IMG/VR virus record: IMGVR_UViG_3300010885_020161
Location: 1 to 29,276 of that record
Length of the DNA: 29,276 nucleotides
Reading direction: 5' to 3' (one strand)
DNA from: a virus
A program made the translations under genes and the position numbers. Positions 1-6,056 of this stretch are shown here, one piece after another (positions within the stretch are counted from its first letter, which is position 1; the number at the start of each line of letters is the position of its first letter). The notes under the pieces were generated by a model, which made no database searches, was not told the DNA's origin, and worked only from the letters and a program-made list of their open reading frames with translations.

Positions 1-209
1 TCGTTGAACTCTTGGACGTTGCGCGGGAACCTGCCAACAACTTCTGGGAACAGCGCTGCGTTGCAGTCCGAGCACCATGCTGAGTAGGTCTTGCAGCCGC
101 GTTGGTGGCGGATGGGCCACATGTAGTCGTGGTCTAAAACGGCGTCCCATGATTTGTGAACGCTGTCCCAGCGCCGTGATTGCTTGCGGCGTAGTTGTCT
201 GACTTTCAT
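1..209 (-). CDS. Hypothetical phage protein, 3' end outside window
   Basis: Minus-strand reading frame that starts at the ATG at 209-207 and is still open at base 1 (69 codons visible). An AAGGA ribosome binding site lies just upstream of the ATG, and the MoxR-like gene stops 14 bases before it, so it is the next gene of the same operon. The visible part is rich in Arg, Trp and His and has a Cys-x-x-Cys pair (WCSDC, about residues 49-53), which could belong to a small metal-binding fold. I recognise no family. In related MoxR operons a von Willebrand A protein often lies nearby, but nothing here shows that this gene is one. Confidence 0.7.
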   Translation of the reverse strand, partial: MKVRQLRRKQSRRWDSVHKSWDAVLDHDYMWPIRHQRGCKTYSAWCSDCNAALFPEVVGRFPRNVQEFN

Positions 210-223
210 ATGATTCCTTGTAG

Positions 224-1225
224 TTAGTTAAGGACGACATTCCCGGCACTCGTTGCCCAGTTGATGAAGGGCTTGGTGGTCTTGATCGCAGGCGTCTTCT
301 TGATCGCGTCTTGCCAGAACATCACACCGAAGTCACTTGACATACGCTCGACGAACTTGGCCACGCGCTCGATGTTGTTCGGGGTGGTGTTGTGTGCCAC
401 GCTGCCGACAATGGCGTACTGTGCGGACAAGTCTTTGGGGATGGACACACCGGTGGGGTTCATGACCACTTCCTCGAACGACACAAGGCTCTCGTAGATC
501 TTGCGGAACCCGGTGTACTCGGCAGCAGGGCCCTCACCGACCTTGGAGGCAACGTCAGCAAAGAACAGGTCTTGCCGCAGCGATGCCGGGACACGGTTGA
601 CCAACTCCCACTGACGAGGTGTGGGGGATGTATCCTGGTCGGCGTTGTACATGTCGAGCAGGTTGGGCTTGAAGCGCAGGAACTGAATCAGCACCGGGTC
701 GATGTCGCCCTTGGTCATGGCCCACTCAACGAAGTCGTCAAGGTTGGACTCCATGCTGAGCTGGCTCACCGCGTTCTTGACTTTGCCTGACAGCTTGCCA
801 GCGCCTGACTTGTCGAGGCTGCGGTTGGACATGCACAGAAAGTATGTCTCGGGGGAGAACTGGGTGCCGTTGATTTCCCGCGCCCAAGTGATGCGCCGAC
901 CGACGTTCTGCATCTGGATGTTGGCATCGGCGAACTCGTCGATGATGAGCAGATTGCGCCCTGTCTGCAGCTGGGTAATCATGGGCGAGGCGTAGAACTT
1001 GAGCGTGCCGCTCTCCTTGTCAGGAAAGTACAGGCCTGCAACGTCTGGGATATCCAGCATGGACAGGTTGATGGTGACAACTTTGTCGAAGCCCATTTCC
1101 TCGCCGATCTCGTCACCGAGTGCAGACTTGCCGCAGCCGGGGGAACCAGCGATGTGGATGGTGGTCTTGGTGTCGTTGGCGTCGATGTGAGCCTTGACGA
1201 TGGTTTTGATGTCAGAGAATTTCAT
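224..1225 (-). CDS. MoxR-like AAA+ ATPase
   Basis: 333-residue AAA+ ATPase. Visible motifs are Walker A GSPGCGKSA at residues 27-35, Walker B LLIIDEFAD at about 92-100 and a sensor-1 segment CMSNR at about 131-135. The compact N-terminal ATPase domain followed by a helical C-terminal part is typical of the MoxR/CobS group, which acts as an ATP-driven chaperone that remodels or activates partner proteins, often with a VWA-domain partner. It lies in a minus-strand operon, two bases after the stop of a 50-aa gene (TGATATG junction), so translation is probably coupled. No partner with a recognisable VWA domain is in the window. Its target in the phage cycle is unknown. Family assignment is good; the role is inference. 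Confidence 0.88.
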   Translation of the reverse strand: MKFSDIKTIVKAHIDANDTKTTIHIAGSPGCGKSALGDEIGEEMGFDKVVTINLSMLDIPDVAGLYFPDKESGTLKFYASPMITQLQTGRNLLIIDEFADANIQMQNVGRRITWAREINGTQFSPETYFLCMSNRSLDKSGAGKLSGKVKNAVSQLSMESNLDDFVEWAMTKGDIDPVLIQFLRFKPNLLDMYNADQDTSPTPRQWELVNRVPASLRQDLFFADVASKVGEGPAAEYTGFRKIYESLVSFEEVVMNPTGVSIPKDLSAQYAIVGSVAHNTTPNNIERVAKFVERMSSDFGVMFWQDAIKKTPAIKTTKPFINWATSAGNVVLN

Positions 1226-1226
1226 A

Positions 1227-1379
1227 TCATTTGCTTTCAGGGTTGATGGATTGAGCTAACAGGTAAGCTAGATGTGCCCGTGGTCGTTTGGGCTTGTGGG
1301 CTGTGCGCTGCTTGACCAGTGCCGCGCGTTTTTGCTTGGACGCTTCCGTCTTGGCTTGGTGTTTACGTTCGGGGGTCAT
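1227..1379 (-). CDS. Small basic protein (50 aa), MoxR operon
   Basis: A 50-codon minus-strand gene fills the gap between the 248-aa gene and the MoxR-like gene. Its ATG (1379-1377) overlaps the upstream TGA as ATGA, and its own TGA is followed two bases later by the MoxR ATG. This tight packing on both sides is the main evidence that it is real. The product is very basic (many Lys and Arg, starting MTPERKHQAK), so it may bind nucleic acid or an acidic partner. No family recognised. Its 3' part contains one diverged copy of the recurrent 14-bp palindrome (1255-1268). Confidence 0.6.
   Translation of the reverse strand: MTPERKHQAKTEASKQKRAALVKQRTAHKPKRPRAHLAYLLAQSINPESK
1255..1268. repeat. 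Diverged copy of 14-bp palindrome, 30 bp before moxR-like start
   Basis: GCTAACAGGTAAGC. The right arm GTAAGC is exact and the left arm has one change from GCTTAC. It lies inside the 50-aa gene, just upstream of the MoxR-like start. Confidence 0.4.
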
Positions 1380-2122
1380 GATGGGGTGAGTAACAGGTAC
1401 TCGTACTCCTGCTGTTGTGCTGTCAGGTTCATGATGGCTCTGGTGAGCACTGCTTTCTCGGTGCGGAACAGCGCGACGTTTTCGTGGTCACTCAGGTTGT
1501 GACCGGGTGTGGTCATCTTGGTCAGTGTCGCCATGGGGTTCCTCAACCCGTTGGGGCCAGCTATCCCGGCCAAGGCTCCCAGCGTCCGCGCTACCTTGAG
1601 CGTGTCACCGTGCTCGTCCATCCATTTGTCGTGGAGGTCTTTGCTTGGCCTATGTATCGTGTGGACGGCGGAGCACACCGGCAACATGCTGCGGTCTTGC
1701 CACACAGCTAACGGGTCAGCAAGGCGATGCGCGGGGGGTAGTCCCTCTTGTGGTGCGAAGGTGTTAGGTTTTCTGTAGTGCTGGCCAAGCGGGTACACCC
1801 GATCACCTTCCATCAACACGGTGTTGTGCCAAGTGCGGAAGTAGCTTCTGGGTACTTTGTCGCCGCTCTGGGTTGCCAACGTACCGCGCAGGTGACCGAA
1901 TGTTTTTATGTCGATACCTCGCCGCTCTGCGTCATAACGAACGTGAGGTTGTCGATACCCTGTGCCGTGCAGCGATACACCGCCGTCTTTATAGAAGCGC
2001 AGCCATGGTTGGGGTTCAATCCAGCTACGACCTGTCTCGAAGTCGGTTTTGTAGGTGTCTTGGTTGTAGCTGTTGCTCGATGGCTCAAACTTGAGCGGGG
2101 TTGCGGGGTTGGTGAAGCTCAT
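1376..2122 (-). CDS. Hypothetical phage protein (248 aa)
   Basis: The start at 2122 (MSFTNPATPL) is chosen because AAGGAGCAACC lies directly before this ATG and because the ATG overlaps the previous gene's TGA as ATGA. A longer open frame extends 30 codons further, but that would run through the preceding gene and has no ribosome site. The product is soluble-looking, with aromatic and His-rich stretches (residues about 30-120) and a Gly/Ala-rich turn near residue 190. No signal peptide or membrane segment. I do not recognise the family. Its place between the 66-aa and MoxR-linked genes suggests a shared function in that complex. Confidence 0.72.
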   Translation of the reverse strand: MSFTNPATPLKFEPSSNSYNQDTYKTDFETGRSWIEPQPWLRFYKDGGVSLHGTGYRQPHVRYDAERRGIDIKTFGHLRGTLATQSGDKVPRSYFRTWHNTVLMEGDRVYPLGQHYRKPNTFAPQEGLPPAHRLADPLAVWQDRSMLPVCSAVHTIHRPSKDLHDKWMDEHGDTLKVARTLGALAGIAGPNGLRNPMATLTKMTTPGHNLSDHENVALFRTEKAVLTRAIMNLTAQQQEYEYLLLTPS

Positions 2123-2319
2123 GGTTGCTCCTTGTTGTGTAGTTCCCCATATATCTCGTGCATGGTTTCGTGGCGCACTATCAGCGCAAACTCCAACAGC
2201 GTGAGCCCGCACCAGTTATGTGCAAAGTCCCCGCTAAGTTTCTTCATTCCAAGCATCCCCAGCGTGTCGTTGACATCATCAATACTGATGTGTCTTTTCT
2301 GTTCCCAGTCCGTTGTCAT
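2119..2319 (-). CDS. Small hypothetical protein (66 aa)
   Basis: The start is set at 2319 (MTTDWEQK) because GGAGGTAACTGAT lies directly before it. The open frame extends 23 codons further upstream, but only into the neighbouring gene. The stop overlaps the next ATG (ATGA at 2119-2122), and the upstream gene ends two bases before this start with the same TGATATG arrangement seen before the MoxR-like gene. The product is mixed alpha-helical in appearance with a LTLLEFALIVRHETMHEIYGEL helix-like tail. No family recognised. Confidence 0.65.
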   Translation of the reverse strand: MTTDWEQKRHISIDDVNDTLGMLGMKKLSGDFAHNWCGLTLLEFALIVRHETMHEIYGELHNKEQP

Positions 2320-2320
2320 A

Positions 2321-3316
2321 TCAGTTACCTCCAAAAAATGCGGCCATCTTGTTCTGCACATCGGCCAGCTTCTGTGCCTGCTGCTCACGTACTACCGGGG
2401 ACTCCCGCAGCACGTCGATATTTCCGCGCACCACCGAAGGCAGTGCAGCGTCCACCAGATCGCAGGCGGCCAGCACTTGCTCGTCATCCATACACAAGCT
2501 GCGTGCACGTTCGACCGCCTCGGTCAGGTTGGTCACCTTGGTATCCCTGAAGATACCTATACGCTTACCTGTAACCTTGTCGATGCCTGGCGAAGTGTTC
2601 AGAGTGGTGATTAACTCCCTGAGCGGAACCTCGATGCTCGCTTTCAGGTCAGCGGCTGCCGCTGCGAGTACGCTGGCGGCGAATGTGTCCAGGCTGGCGC
2701 GGTCTTCCTCGTCCACGTCAAACAGCCAGTGACTGTTATCGGGCAGCGGGGCAAAGGTGAATGTCAGGTCGATGGCGTCCGTAAAGTCCCGCGCCGTGGG
2801 GTAATCGCTGACCAGTGCTCGGCCTGTGCTGCCTCTGCTCACGGCCACCGCGTTGCGGTAGGCGATGTCGTTGGTCACTGCTTGGTCGTACTTGGCCGGG
2901 TCGTTTTTGTACACGGATACTTTGCGATGCACGTCACCGATAAGCACCCGCATTTCATCCCTGTAACTCTCATACCGTGTGACGGGTAACAGCCGGGGGC
3001 CTCTATCTATATAGGGCAGCGTTGACTTCTTGTGGTACTGGTACGCTGCGCCGACCTCGGACAGCAGCATCTTGATGGGTGATGTGTTGTCTCTGAACAG
3101 CTGGGTGCTGGCGCTGATACCCTCGTCACCGAGCGCGCCCCGCGCTACCTTGGCAGCTTCCTCGTCGTTGTGCCGGGTTGTCGGTCGACATGTGATGAGC
3201 TGCACACTCATGGCTTTGGCGTTGAGGGCTTTGACCTTGGGCGGGGGCAGCGGTGCTGGTGTGCCGGACATGAGGGTCATAAGGTGCTCGATATCTAGTT
3301 CGAGTTGCGTTGTCAT
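2321..3316 (-). CDS. Hypothetical protein (331 aa), first large gene of the MoxR operon
   Basis: Start at 3316 (MTTQLELDIEHL) is supported by AGGAGC seven bases upstream. The same frame stays open for another 67 codons, but these hold low-complexity Pro/Thr/His residues and cross a likely promoter region. Visible features are a Pro-rich segment near residues 25-35, a central basic/aromatic part (about 95-150), and a long Ala-rich helical stretch about 225-250. Phages that carry MoxR-like ATPases often encode a companion of about this size (the DUF3150 type is one candidate), but I cannot confirm that match by eye. It probably works with the MoxR-like ATPase, by operon position. Confidence 0.72.
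   Translation of the reverse strand: MTTQLELDIEHLMTLMSGTPAPLPPPKVKALNAKAMSVQLITCRPTTRHNDEEAAKVARGALGDEGISASTQLFRDNTSPIKMLLSEVGAAYQYHKKSTLPYIDRGPRLLPVTRYESYRDEMRVLIGDVHRKVSVYKNDPAKYDQAVTNDIAYRNAVAVSRGSTGRALVSDYPTARDFTDAIDLTFTFAPLPDNSHWLFDVDEEDRASLDTFAASVLAAAAADLKASIEVPLRELITTLNTSPGIDKVTGKRIGIFRDTKVTNLTEAVERARSLCMDDEQVLAACDLVDAALPSVVRGNIDVLRESPVVREQQAQKLADVQNKMAAFFGGN
2563..2576. repeat. Diverged 14-bp palindrome inside the 331-aa gene
   Basis: GCTTACCTGTAACC, with one mismatch in the right arm. It is internal to a coding region and may be chance. Confidence 0.2.
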
Positions 3317-3355
3317 AAATGCTCCTGTGTAGTTGTGGAGGTTGCTCTGCATTGT

Positions 3356-3369
3356 GCTTAGGTGTAAGC
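3356..3369. repeat. 14-bp palindrome copy upstream of the 331-aa gene
   Basis: GCTTAGGTGTAAGC has one mismatch to the family GCTTACNNGTAAGC. It lies 40 bp before the 331-aa start in the only real gap (3317-3422) of this operon. A CTGTC/GACAG inverted repeat (3377-3381 and 3390-3394) lies next to it, so this gap is probably regulatory. Confidence 0.5.
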
Positions 3370-3422
3370 ACGTATACTGTCCCGGATGTGACAGGGGGTT
3401 GTTTCCTTGGTTGGGGTTGGGG

Positions 3423-3665
3423 TCAAAGGTCAAGCCGCCGGGATGTAAAGTCCTCGGGGTAGTGGTGTAGCTGGTTGCACTTCTTGCAGTACAGCAGCTT
3501 GGCTGAGGGTTCGGCATCCTCGCCTATGTCTGACTTAACCCACCGACCATCGCTGTAAGTGGTGTTGCCAGACTCGGTGGATGTTGTCTCGTACAGGTAT
3601 GAGAACTCTGTGTGCCCACAGGTTGCGCAGCAGTTGTTGACTAGGTGCTTTCTACGGTTTTTCAT
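3423..3665 (-). CDS. Small zinc-ribbon-like protein (80 aa)
   Basis: Two Cys pairs, CATC near residues 13-16 and CKKC near residues 59-62, with His residues after the second, make a likely four-Cys zinc ribbon. The ATG at 3665 overlaps the TGA of the DUF2591-like gene as ATGA. Small single zinc-ribbon proteins are common in phage early operons and often bind nucleic acid or polymerase, but no specific role can be read here. Confidence 0.72.
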   Translation of the reverse strand: MKNRRKHLVNNCCATCGHTEFSYLYETTSTESGNTTYSDGRWVKSDIGEDAEPSAKLLYCKKCNQLHHYPEDFTSRRLDL

Positions 3666-3988
3666 GTCAACTCCTCTGGTATCTCTACCTCGTCACCCAG
3701 CTTGCTTGCCACGTAGCAGCGCATGGCTGCAACGAGCGGTGTGAACCCAAAGAACTCCTCGTCTGCTCGGGTAACCGCTGTCCAGTCTTGCCCAGACCAC
3801 TCCAGTTCGATGTGCTCCCGCTCAATGATTGGCCCACCTTGAGACCAGTCGGTTGATGGGGTGTACAGCACCTGCTCATCGTCCGGGTCTTTTGTGAACA
3901 GCGCCCCATCTACAAGGCACTCACCCTCACACTTCGCCACCGCCCAATCAAGGGCAGCGCCTGTCAGTTCGTTCGTTTTGATTTTCAT
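3662..3988 (-). CDS. NinX / DUF2591-like phage protein
   Basis: 108-residue protein with the pattern I associate with the DUF2591 (NinX) family: start MKIKTNELTGAALDWAVAKCEG, a middle STDWSQGGPIIERE segment, and an end TPLVAAMRCYVASKLGDEVE. The length is normal. GGAGAC lies a few bases before the ATG. The family is widespread in phages; its biochemical function is not known. It follows a 32-aa membrane peptide by one base and overlaps the zinc-ribbon gene by four. Confidence 0.85.
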   Translation of the reverse strand: MKIKTNELTGAALDWAVAKCEGECLVDGALFTKDPDDEQVLYTPSTDWSQGGPIIEREHIELEWSGQDWTAVTRADEEFFGFTPLVAAMRCYVASKLGDEVEIPEELT

Positions 3989-3989
3989 G

Positions 3990-4088
3990 TCACGGTCTCC
4001 AATAAAAGGTATCAGCGAGGACGATCACCGCTGCGATGATGTAAACCACTGCCAACACGCGGGTGACCAATGGTGTTTTTGTTGCCAC
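3990..4088 (-). CDS. Tiny single-pass membrane protein (32 aa, GTG start)
   Basis: GTG at 4088-4086, preceded by GGGAGCAC, opens a 32-codon frame that ends in TGA one base before the NinX-like ATG. The product begins with MATKTPLVTR and continues as one hydrophobic helix (about residues 10-26), ending in aromatic and basic residues. Positive N terminus, single helix and tight packing support a real membrane peptide. Function unknown; phage membrane peptides of this size can affect host membrane enzymes or superinfection. Confidence 0.5.
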   Translation of the reverse strand: MATKTPLVTRVLAVVYIIAAVIVLADTFYWRP

Positions 4089-4103
4089 GGAGTGCTCCCT
4101 TGC

Positions 4104-4117
4104 GCTTACGTGTAAGC
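4104..4117. repeat. Perfect 14-bp palindrome carrying a stop codon
   Basis: GCTTACGTGTAAGC, both arms exact. On the minus strand it encodes the last codons of the 44-aa gene and its TAA stop, and lies 16 bp before the GTG of the next gene. Confidence 0.7.
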
Positions 4118-4240
4118 TTCTTCATCTACCTCTGTAATATAAACAAAGGCTTCGTCGCCCATGTTTTCGTCTTCTTCACACAGATGTGGCTCGGTCGGCT
4201 CGAACATCAAGCCCATCAACTCAAGGTCAAAGTGGTCCAT
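4106..4240 (-). CDS. Small acidic protein (44 aa), first gene of the operon
   Basis: ATG at 4240-4238 with TTGGAG eight bases upstream. The product is strongly acidic (Glu/Asp throughout), a style seen in phage proteins that mimic DNA or inhibit host DNA-binding enzymes, but no motif supports that. It is the first gene downstream of the AT-rich control region, so it is probably expressed early. Its last residues and stop are encoded by the 14-bp palindrome at 4104-4117. Confidence 0.55.
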   Translation of the reverse strand: MDHFDLELMGLMFEPTEPHLCEEDENMGDEAFVYITEVDEEAYT

Positions 4241-4289
4241 AGTAAAACTCCAAAGAACGCCTCCGTTTAATTAGGTGGGGGCAAAACCT

Positions 4290-4318
4290 ATATTACGCTA
4301 CTGAAATGATAGTGAAAA
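4290..4318 (-). promoter_or_regulatory. Candidate promoter for the minus-strand operon
   Basis: On the minus strand TTTTCA (4318-4313), 17 bases, TAATAT (4295-4290). The -10 coincides with a GTAATATA box. It would start transcription about 40-45 bases before the 44-aa gene. Confidence 0.35.
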
Positions 4319-4323
4319 CAGTA

Positions 4324-4352
4324 ATATAACATGTCTACATACGTGTAAGCAA
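4324..4352 (-). promoter_or_regulatory. Second candidate promoter for the minus-strand operon
   Basis: On the minus strand TTGCTT (4352-4347), 17 bases, TTATAT (4329-4324). The -35 lies in a half copy of the 14-bp palindrome (right arm GTAAGC at 4345-4350), and the -10 overlaps a GTAATATA box. Confidence 0.35.
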
Positions 4353-4493
4353 GTCTACACCAGTGATATTACGTTTACTAGATATTATTTGGGGCTAATC
4401 ATCAAAGCAGGTTTGAGGTGCTGATGAGGTGCGGCGGAGCCGCGTAAGAAAACTGTAAGAATCCCAAACGGGCAAACAGCAATTTTGGGGTAC

Positions 4494-4556
4494 TAATAAC
4501 AACAATATCAATAATTAAATAAAATATATATATATATCATATACTTACAGCTGTTT
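4494..4556. other. Strongly AT-rich segment, possible unwinding element
   Basis: About 60 bases almost without G or C, with a TATATATATATAT core. Such segments can be origin unwinding elements or bendable promoter DNA. No iterons or DnaA boxes were recognised beside it, so origin function is only a possibility. Confidence 0.3.
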
Positions 4557-4643
4557 TCTCGAAATCTATATTACTGTTTGGGCAGTGTTTACTACGTAAT
4601 ATAGACATTCAACTTAAAAACAACACTAATAAAGGAACGGTGT

Positions 4644-4680
4644 CTTTTATTACAGAATCCAGCAGACTCTGTAATAAAAG
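4644..4680. repeat. Perfect 13-bp inverted repeat
   Basis: CTTTTATTACAGA (4644-4656) and TCTGTAATAAAAG (4668-4680) with an 11-base loop. Its right arm supplies the T-rich tail of the minus-strand terminator at 4674-4697. The 11-mer CTGTAATAAAA recurs upstream of the 171-aa gene at 5263-5273. Confidence 0.7.
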
Positions 4681-4697
4681 GGCTGGCACGGCCAGCC
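4674..4697 (-). terminator. Intrinsic terminator after the 171-aa gene
   Basis: On the minus strand a perfect GGCTGGC/GCCAGCC stem (4697-4691 and 4687-4681) with a three-base loop is followed by CTTTTATT. It lies about 20 bases after the TAA stop of the 171-aa gene, as expected for a Rho-independent terminator. Confidence 0.75.
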
Positions 4698-4716
4698 GAT
4701 TCGAGGTCGGGTTTTA

Positions 4717-5232
4717 TTAAACGAGGGCAGGGGCCTCAGCCTTGCGGGATTCAGCAGCGGCTTTGTTGGTGTCGCTGATACGCTGCGCTAACTGGGCAAC
4801 CACCACACAAGTGTTGTGCATATCCATAGCCAGCTTCAAAGCCGCGTTGGGTGATTGAACGCCCGTTTTCTTGGACGTTACATAGCCGCCAGACTTGGAC
4901 AGCTTGGCGGTCGATACCATATCTGCATACACGTCAGCTTGTGATTCGAATGATGCGCGATTGCTGATGGTTTTGGGTGTACCGCTGCGAATCGCCAGCA
5001 TCTCAGCGAACGGGCGATAGTTGCAGGTAGGCCATGCAGCAGCACGGGCGATTTCGACCAGATTTTGCTGGACAGCAGACATGCGGATTTCAGCGCCCAC
5101 TTTGCCAGTGATGCCTAAGCACGCACCGATAGCGGAGGCACTGGCGTGCCGGACGACTGAGAGTTGGCGGTCGGCTTTTTTCTCGCCAGTTACTTCGACG
5201 ATAACAGGGGCGATTGTGATTTGAGTTGTCAT
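4717..5232 (-). CDS. Hypothetical phage protein (171 aa)
   Basis: The start at 5232 (MTTQITIAPVIVEV) is chosen because AAGG lies ten bases upstream; a 17-codon extension upstream would cross a hairpin and has no ribosome site. The product is soluble, with a beta-like N terminus (about 1-15), a helical middle and an Ala/Glu-rich tail. It is a single-gene unit with its own terminator, and it lies directly downstream of the structured RNA region, so it may be transcribed with that RNA. I recognise no family. It is bracketed by copies of CTGTAATAAAA, which may be regulatory. Confidence 0.7.
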   Translation of the reverse strand: MTTQITIAPVIVEVTGEKKADRQLSVVRHASASAIGACLGITGKVGAEIRMSAVQQNLVEIARAAAWPTCNYRPFAEMLAIRSGTPKTISNRASFESQADVYADMVSTAKLSKSGGYVTSKKTGVQSPNAALKLAMDMHNTCVVVAQLAQRISDTNKAAAESRKAEAPALV

Positions 5233-5253
5233 GATATACCTTAAAAAGTTACA

Positions 5254-5281
5254 GCATGGGCACTGTAATAAAAACCCATGC
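5254..5281 (-). promoter_or_regulatory. Hairpin in the leader of the 171-aa gene
   Basis: GCATGGG (5254-5260) and CCCATGC (5275-5281) pair around a 14-base loop that contains CTGTAATAAAA. It is 20 bases before the start codon, between the structured RNA and the gene, so it could act as a leader regulatory hairpin or a processing site. Confidence 0.4.
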
Positions 5282-5282
5282 A

Positions 5283-5866
5283 ATAACCCCCTGCGCTTGC
5301 TAGGCGCAGGTATCCCTATATGCTCACAACATATGTACGGGATGTTGGGTTATATTTAACGCACTGTGGTGTCAGTCTCACACGTTTATGACTGGGTGAC
5401 CTCATTGGTTTGAAGCCGTTTAAGGTGCACGTTGGCTGACGCCGTACACCCCCTTAACTCATGAAATGAGTCCGTGGATATTTCCCTAAGCTATCCAGTC
5501 TTGCTGGACTCACTACGGCGCAATGCTCTACGCCGCGAATCAGTGCCCGTTATCACGTCGCACCTATTCAATTCGCGCGTTACCATCGTTCCCACACAAC
5601 CCGCGCAGTGACTAAATCAAGGCATTTATTCCAGCATCAAACCCTTGTCCCGTGCGATTACTCACACGGTGCGACAAAGTAGCTGGGTATGCTGTACGCC
5701 TACGCGCCCGCATACATCCCGCATCGTCTTTTCTGCGCGCGTTTCCGGAGAATCCCCGATAACACGCCTACTAACTCACTCTTAAATTTTTAAAGGTCAA
5801 GCTCCCTTCGCAGCATTCCGCCATGTCCTGCGCGATGTTCCCGTGGGAATGATTCGCGCCTGTAGG
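5283..5866 (-). ncRNA. Large structured noncoding RNA candidate (about 580 nt or more)
   Basis: No credible reading frame exists here on either strand, yet complementary segments are dense. Paired segments include 5283-5289/5347-5353, enclosing 5290-5296/5304-5310 and the stacked pair 5312-5316/5339-5343 plus 5318-5322/5330-5334 (a three-way junction). Others are 5424-5431/5443-5450 plus 5420-5423/5454-5457, 5468-5473/5506-5511 enclosing 5475-5480/5492-5497, 5516-5520/5531-5535, 5536-5540/5571-5575, 5643-5654/5665-5679 with a three-base bulge, 5702-5707/5737-5742, and 5830-5835/5854-5859 with an inner stem. Helices 5424/5450 and 5643/5679 contain G-U pairs that work only in the minus-strand transcript, which fixes the strand. 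Size, ornate folding and phage location recall the GOLLD and ROOL RNA classes, but I cannot assign it. The ends are approximate. Confidence 0.62.
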
Positions 5867-5980
5867 CTTTCCACTGCTAGGTTTTTAATGAGCTTTCAAG
5901 GTAGATACGATGACCTACACAATAGGCGCGCTTATGTTTTGGCTTGTTTTTGGCCCGGCCCGATGGGTTGGGCTTGGACG

Positions 5981-6026
5981 GGAGGGGGGTGGGACAGGGC
6001 CAGGCGGGCGCGGGGGGTAGGGGGGG
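5981..6026 (+). other. G-run block with G-quadruplex potential
   Basis: Six runs of three or more G on the plus strand (5984-5989, 5991-5993, 5997-5999, 6006-6008, 6012-6017, 6020-6026) are separated by 1-6 bases. This satisfies the usual G-quadruplex pattern. It lies between the two divergent transcription units and upstream of the terminase genes. Confidence 0.6.
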
Positions 6027-6056
6027 TATGTCACACACGACAACATCAAAATCTAC

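Larger units (their letters stand above)
4241..4643. promoter_or_regulatory. AT-rich regulatory gap without genes
   Basis: About 400 bases with no credible reading frame on either strand and clearly lower GC than its surroundings. It contains four exact copies of the octamer GTAATATA (TATATTAC at 4289-4296 and 4567-4574; GTAATATA at 4321-4328 and 4596-4603), with a fifth at 4134-4141 in the neighbouring gene and a near copy at 4365-4372. It also holds a GCGGC/GCCGC hairpin (4431-4443) and a TA-repeat core around 4520-4540. Two minus-strand promoter candidates lie near its lower end. It is likely a control region for the minus-strand operon. Confidence 0.6.

Noticed and set aside
1748-2614. 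Plus-strand open frame of 288 codons across the MoxR operon
   Set aside because: It lies opposite several tightly coupled minus-strand genes and has shadow composition.
4421-4452. Hammerhead-ribozyme-like core (CTGATGAG, GCGGC/GCCGC stem, then GAAAAC)
   Set aside because: The stem is not closed directly against the GAAA, stems I and III cannot be drawn, and no NUH cleavage site fits. Probably chance.
5283-5866. tRNA genes inside the gene-free region
   Set aside because: I looked for T-arm and acceptor pairs; the TTCAATT at 5567-5573 lacks a closing stem. No cloverleaf could be drawn.
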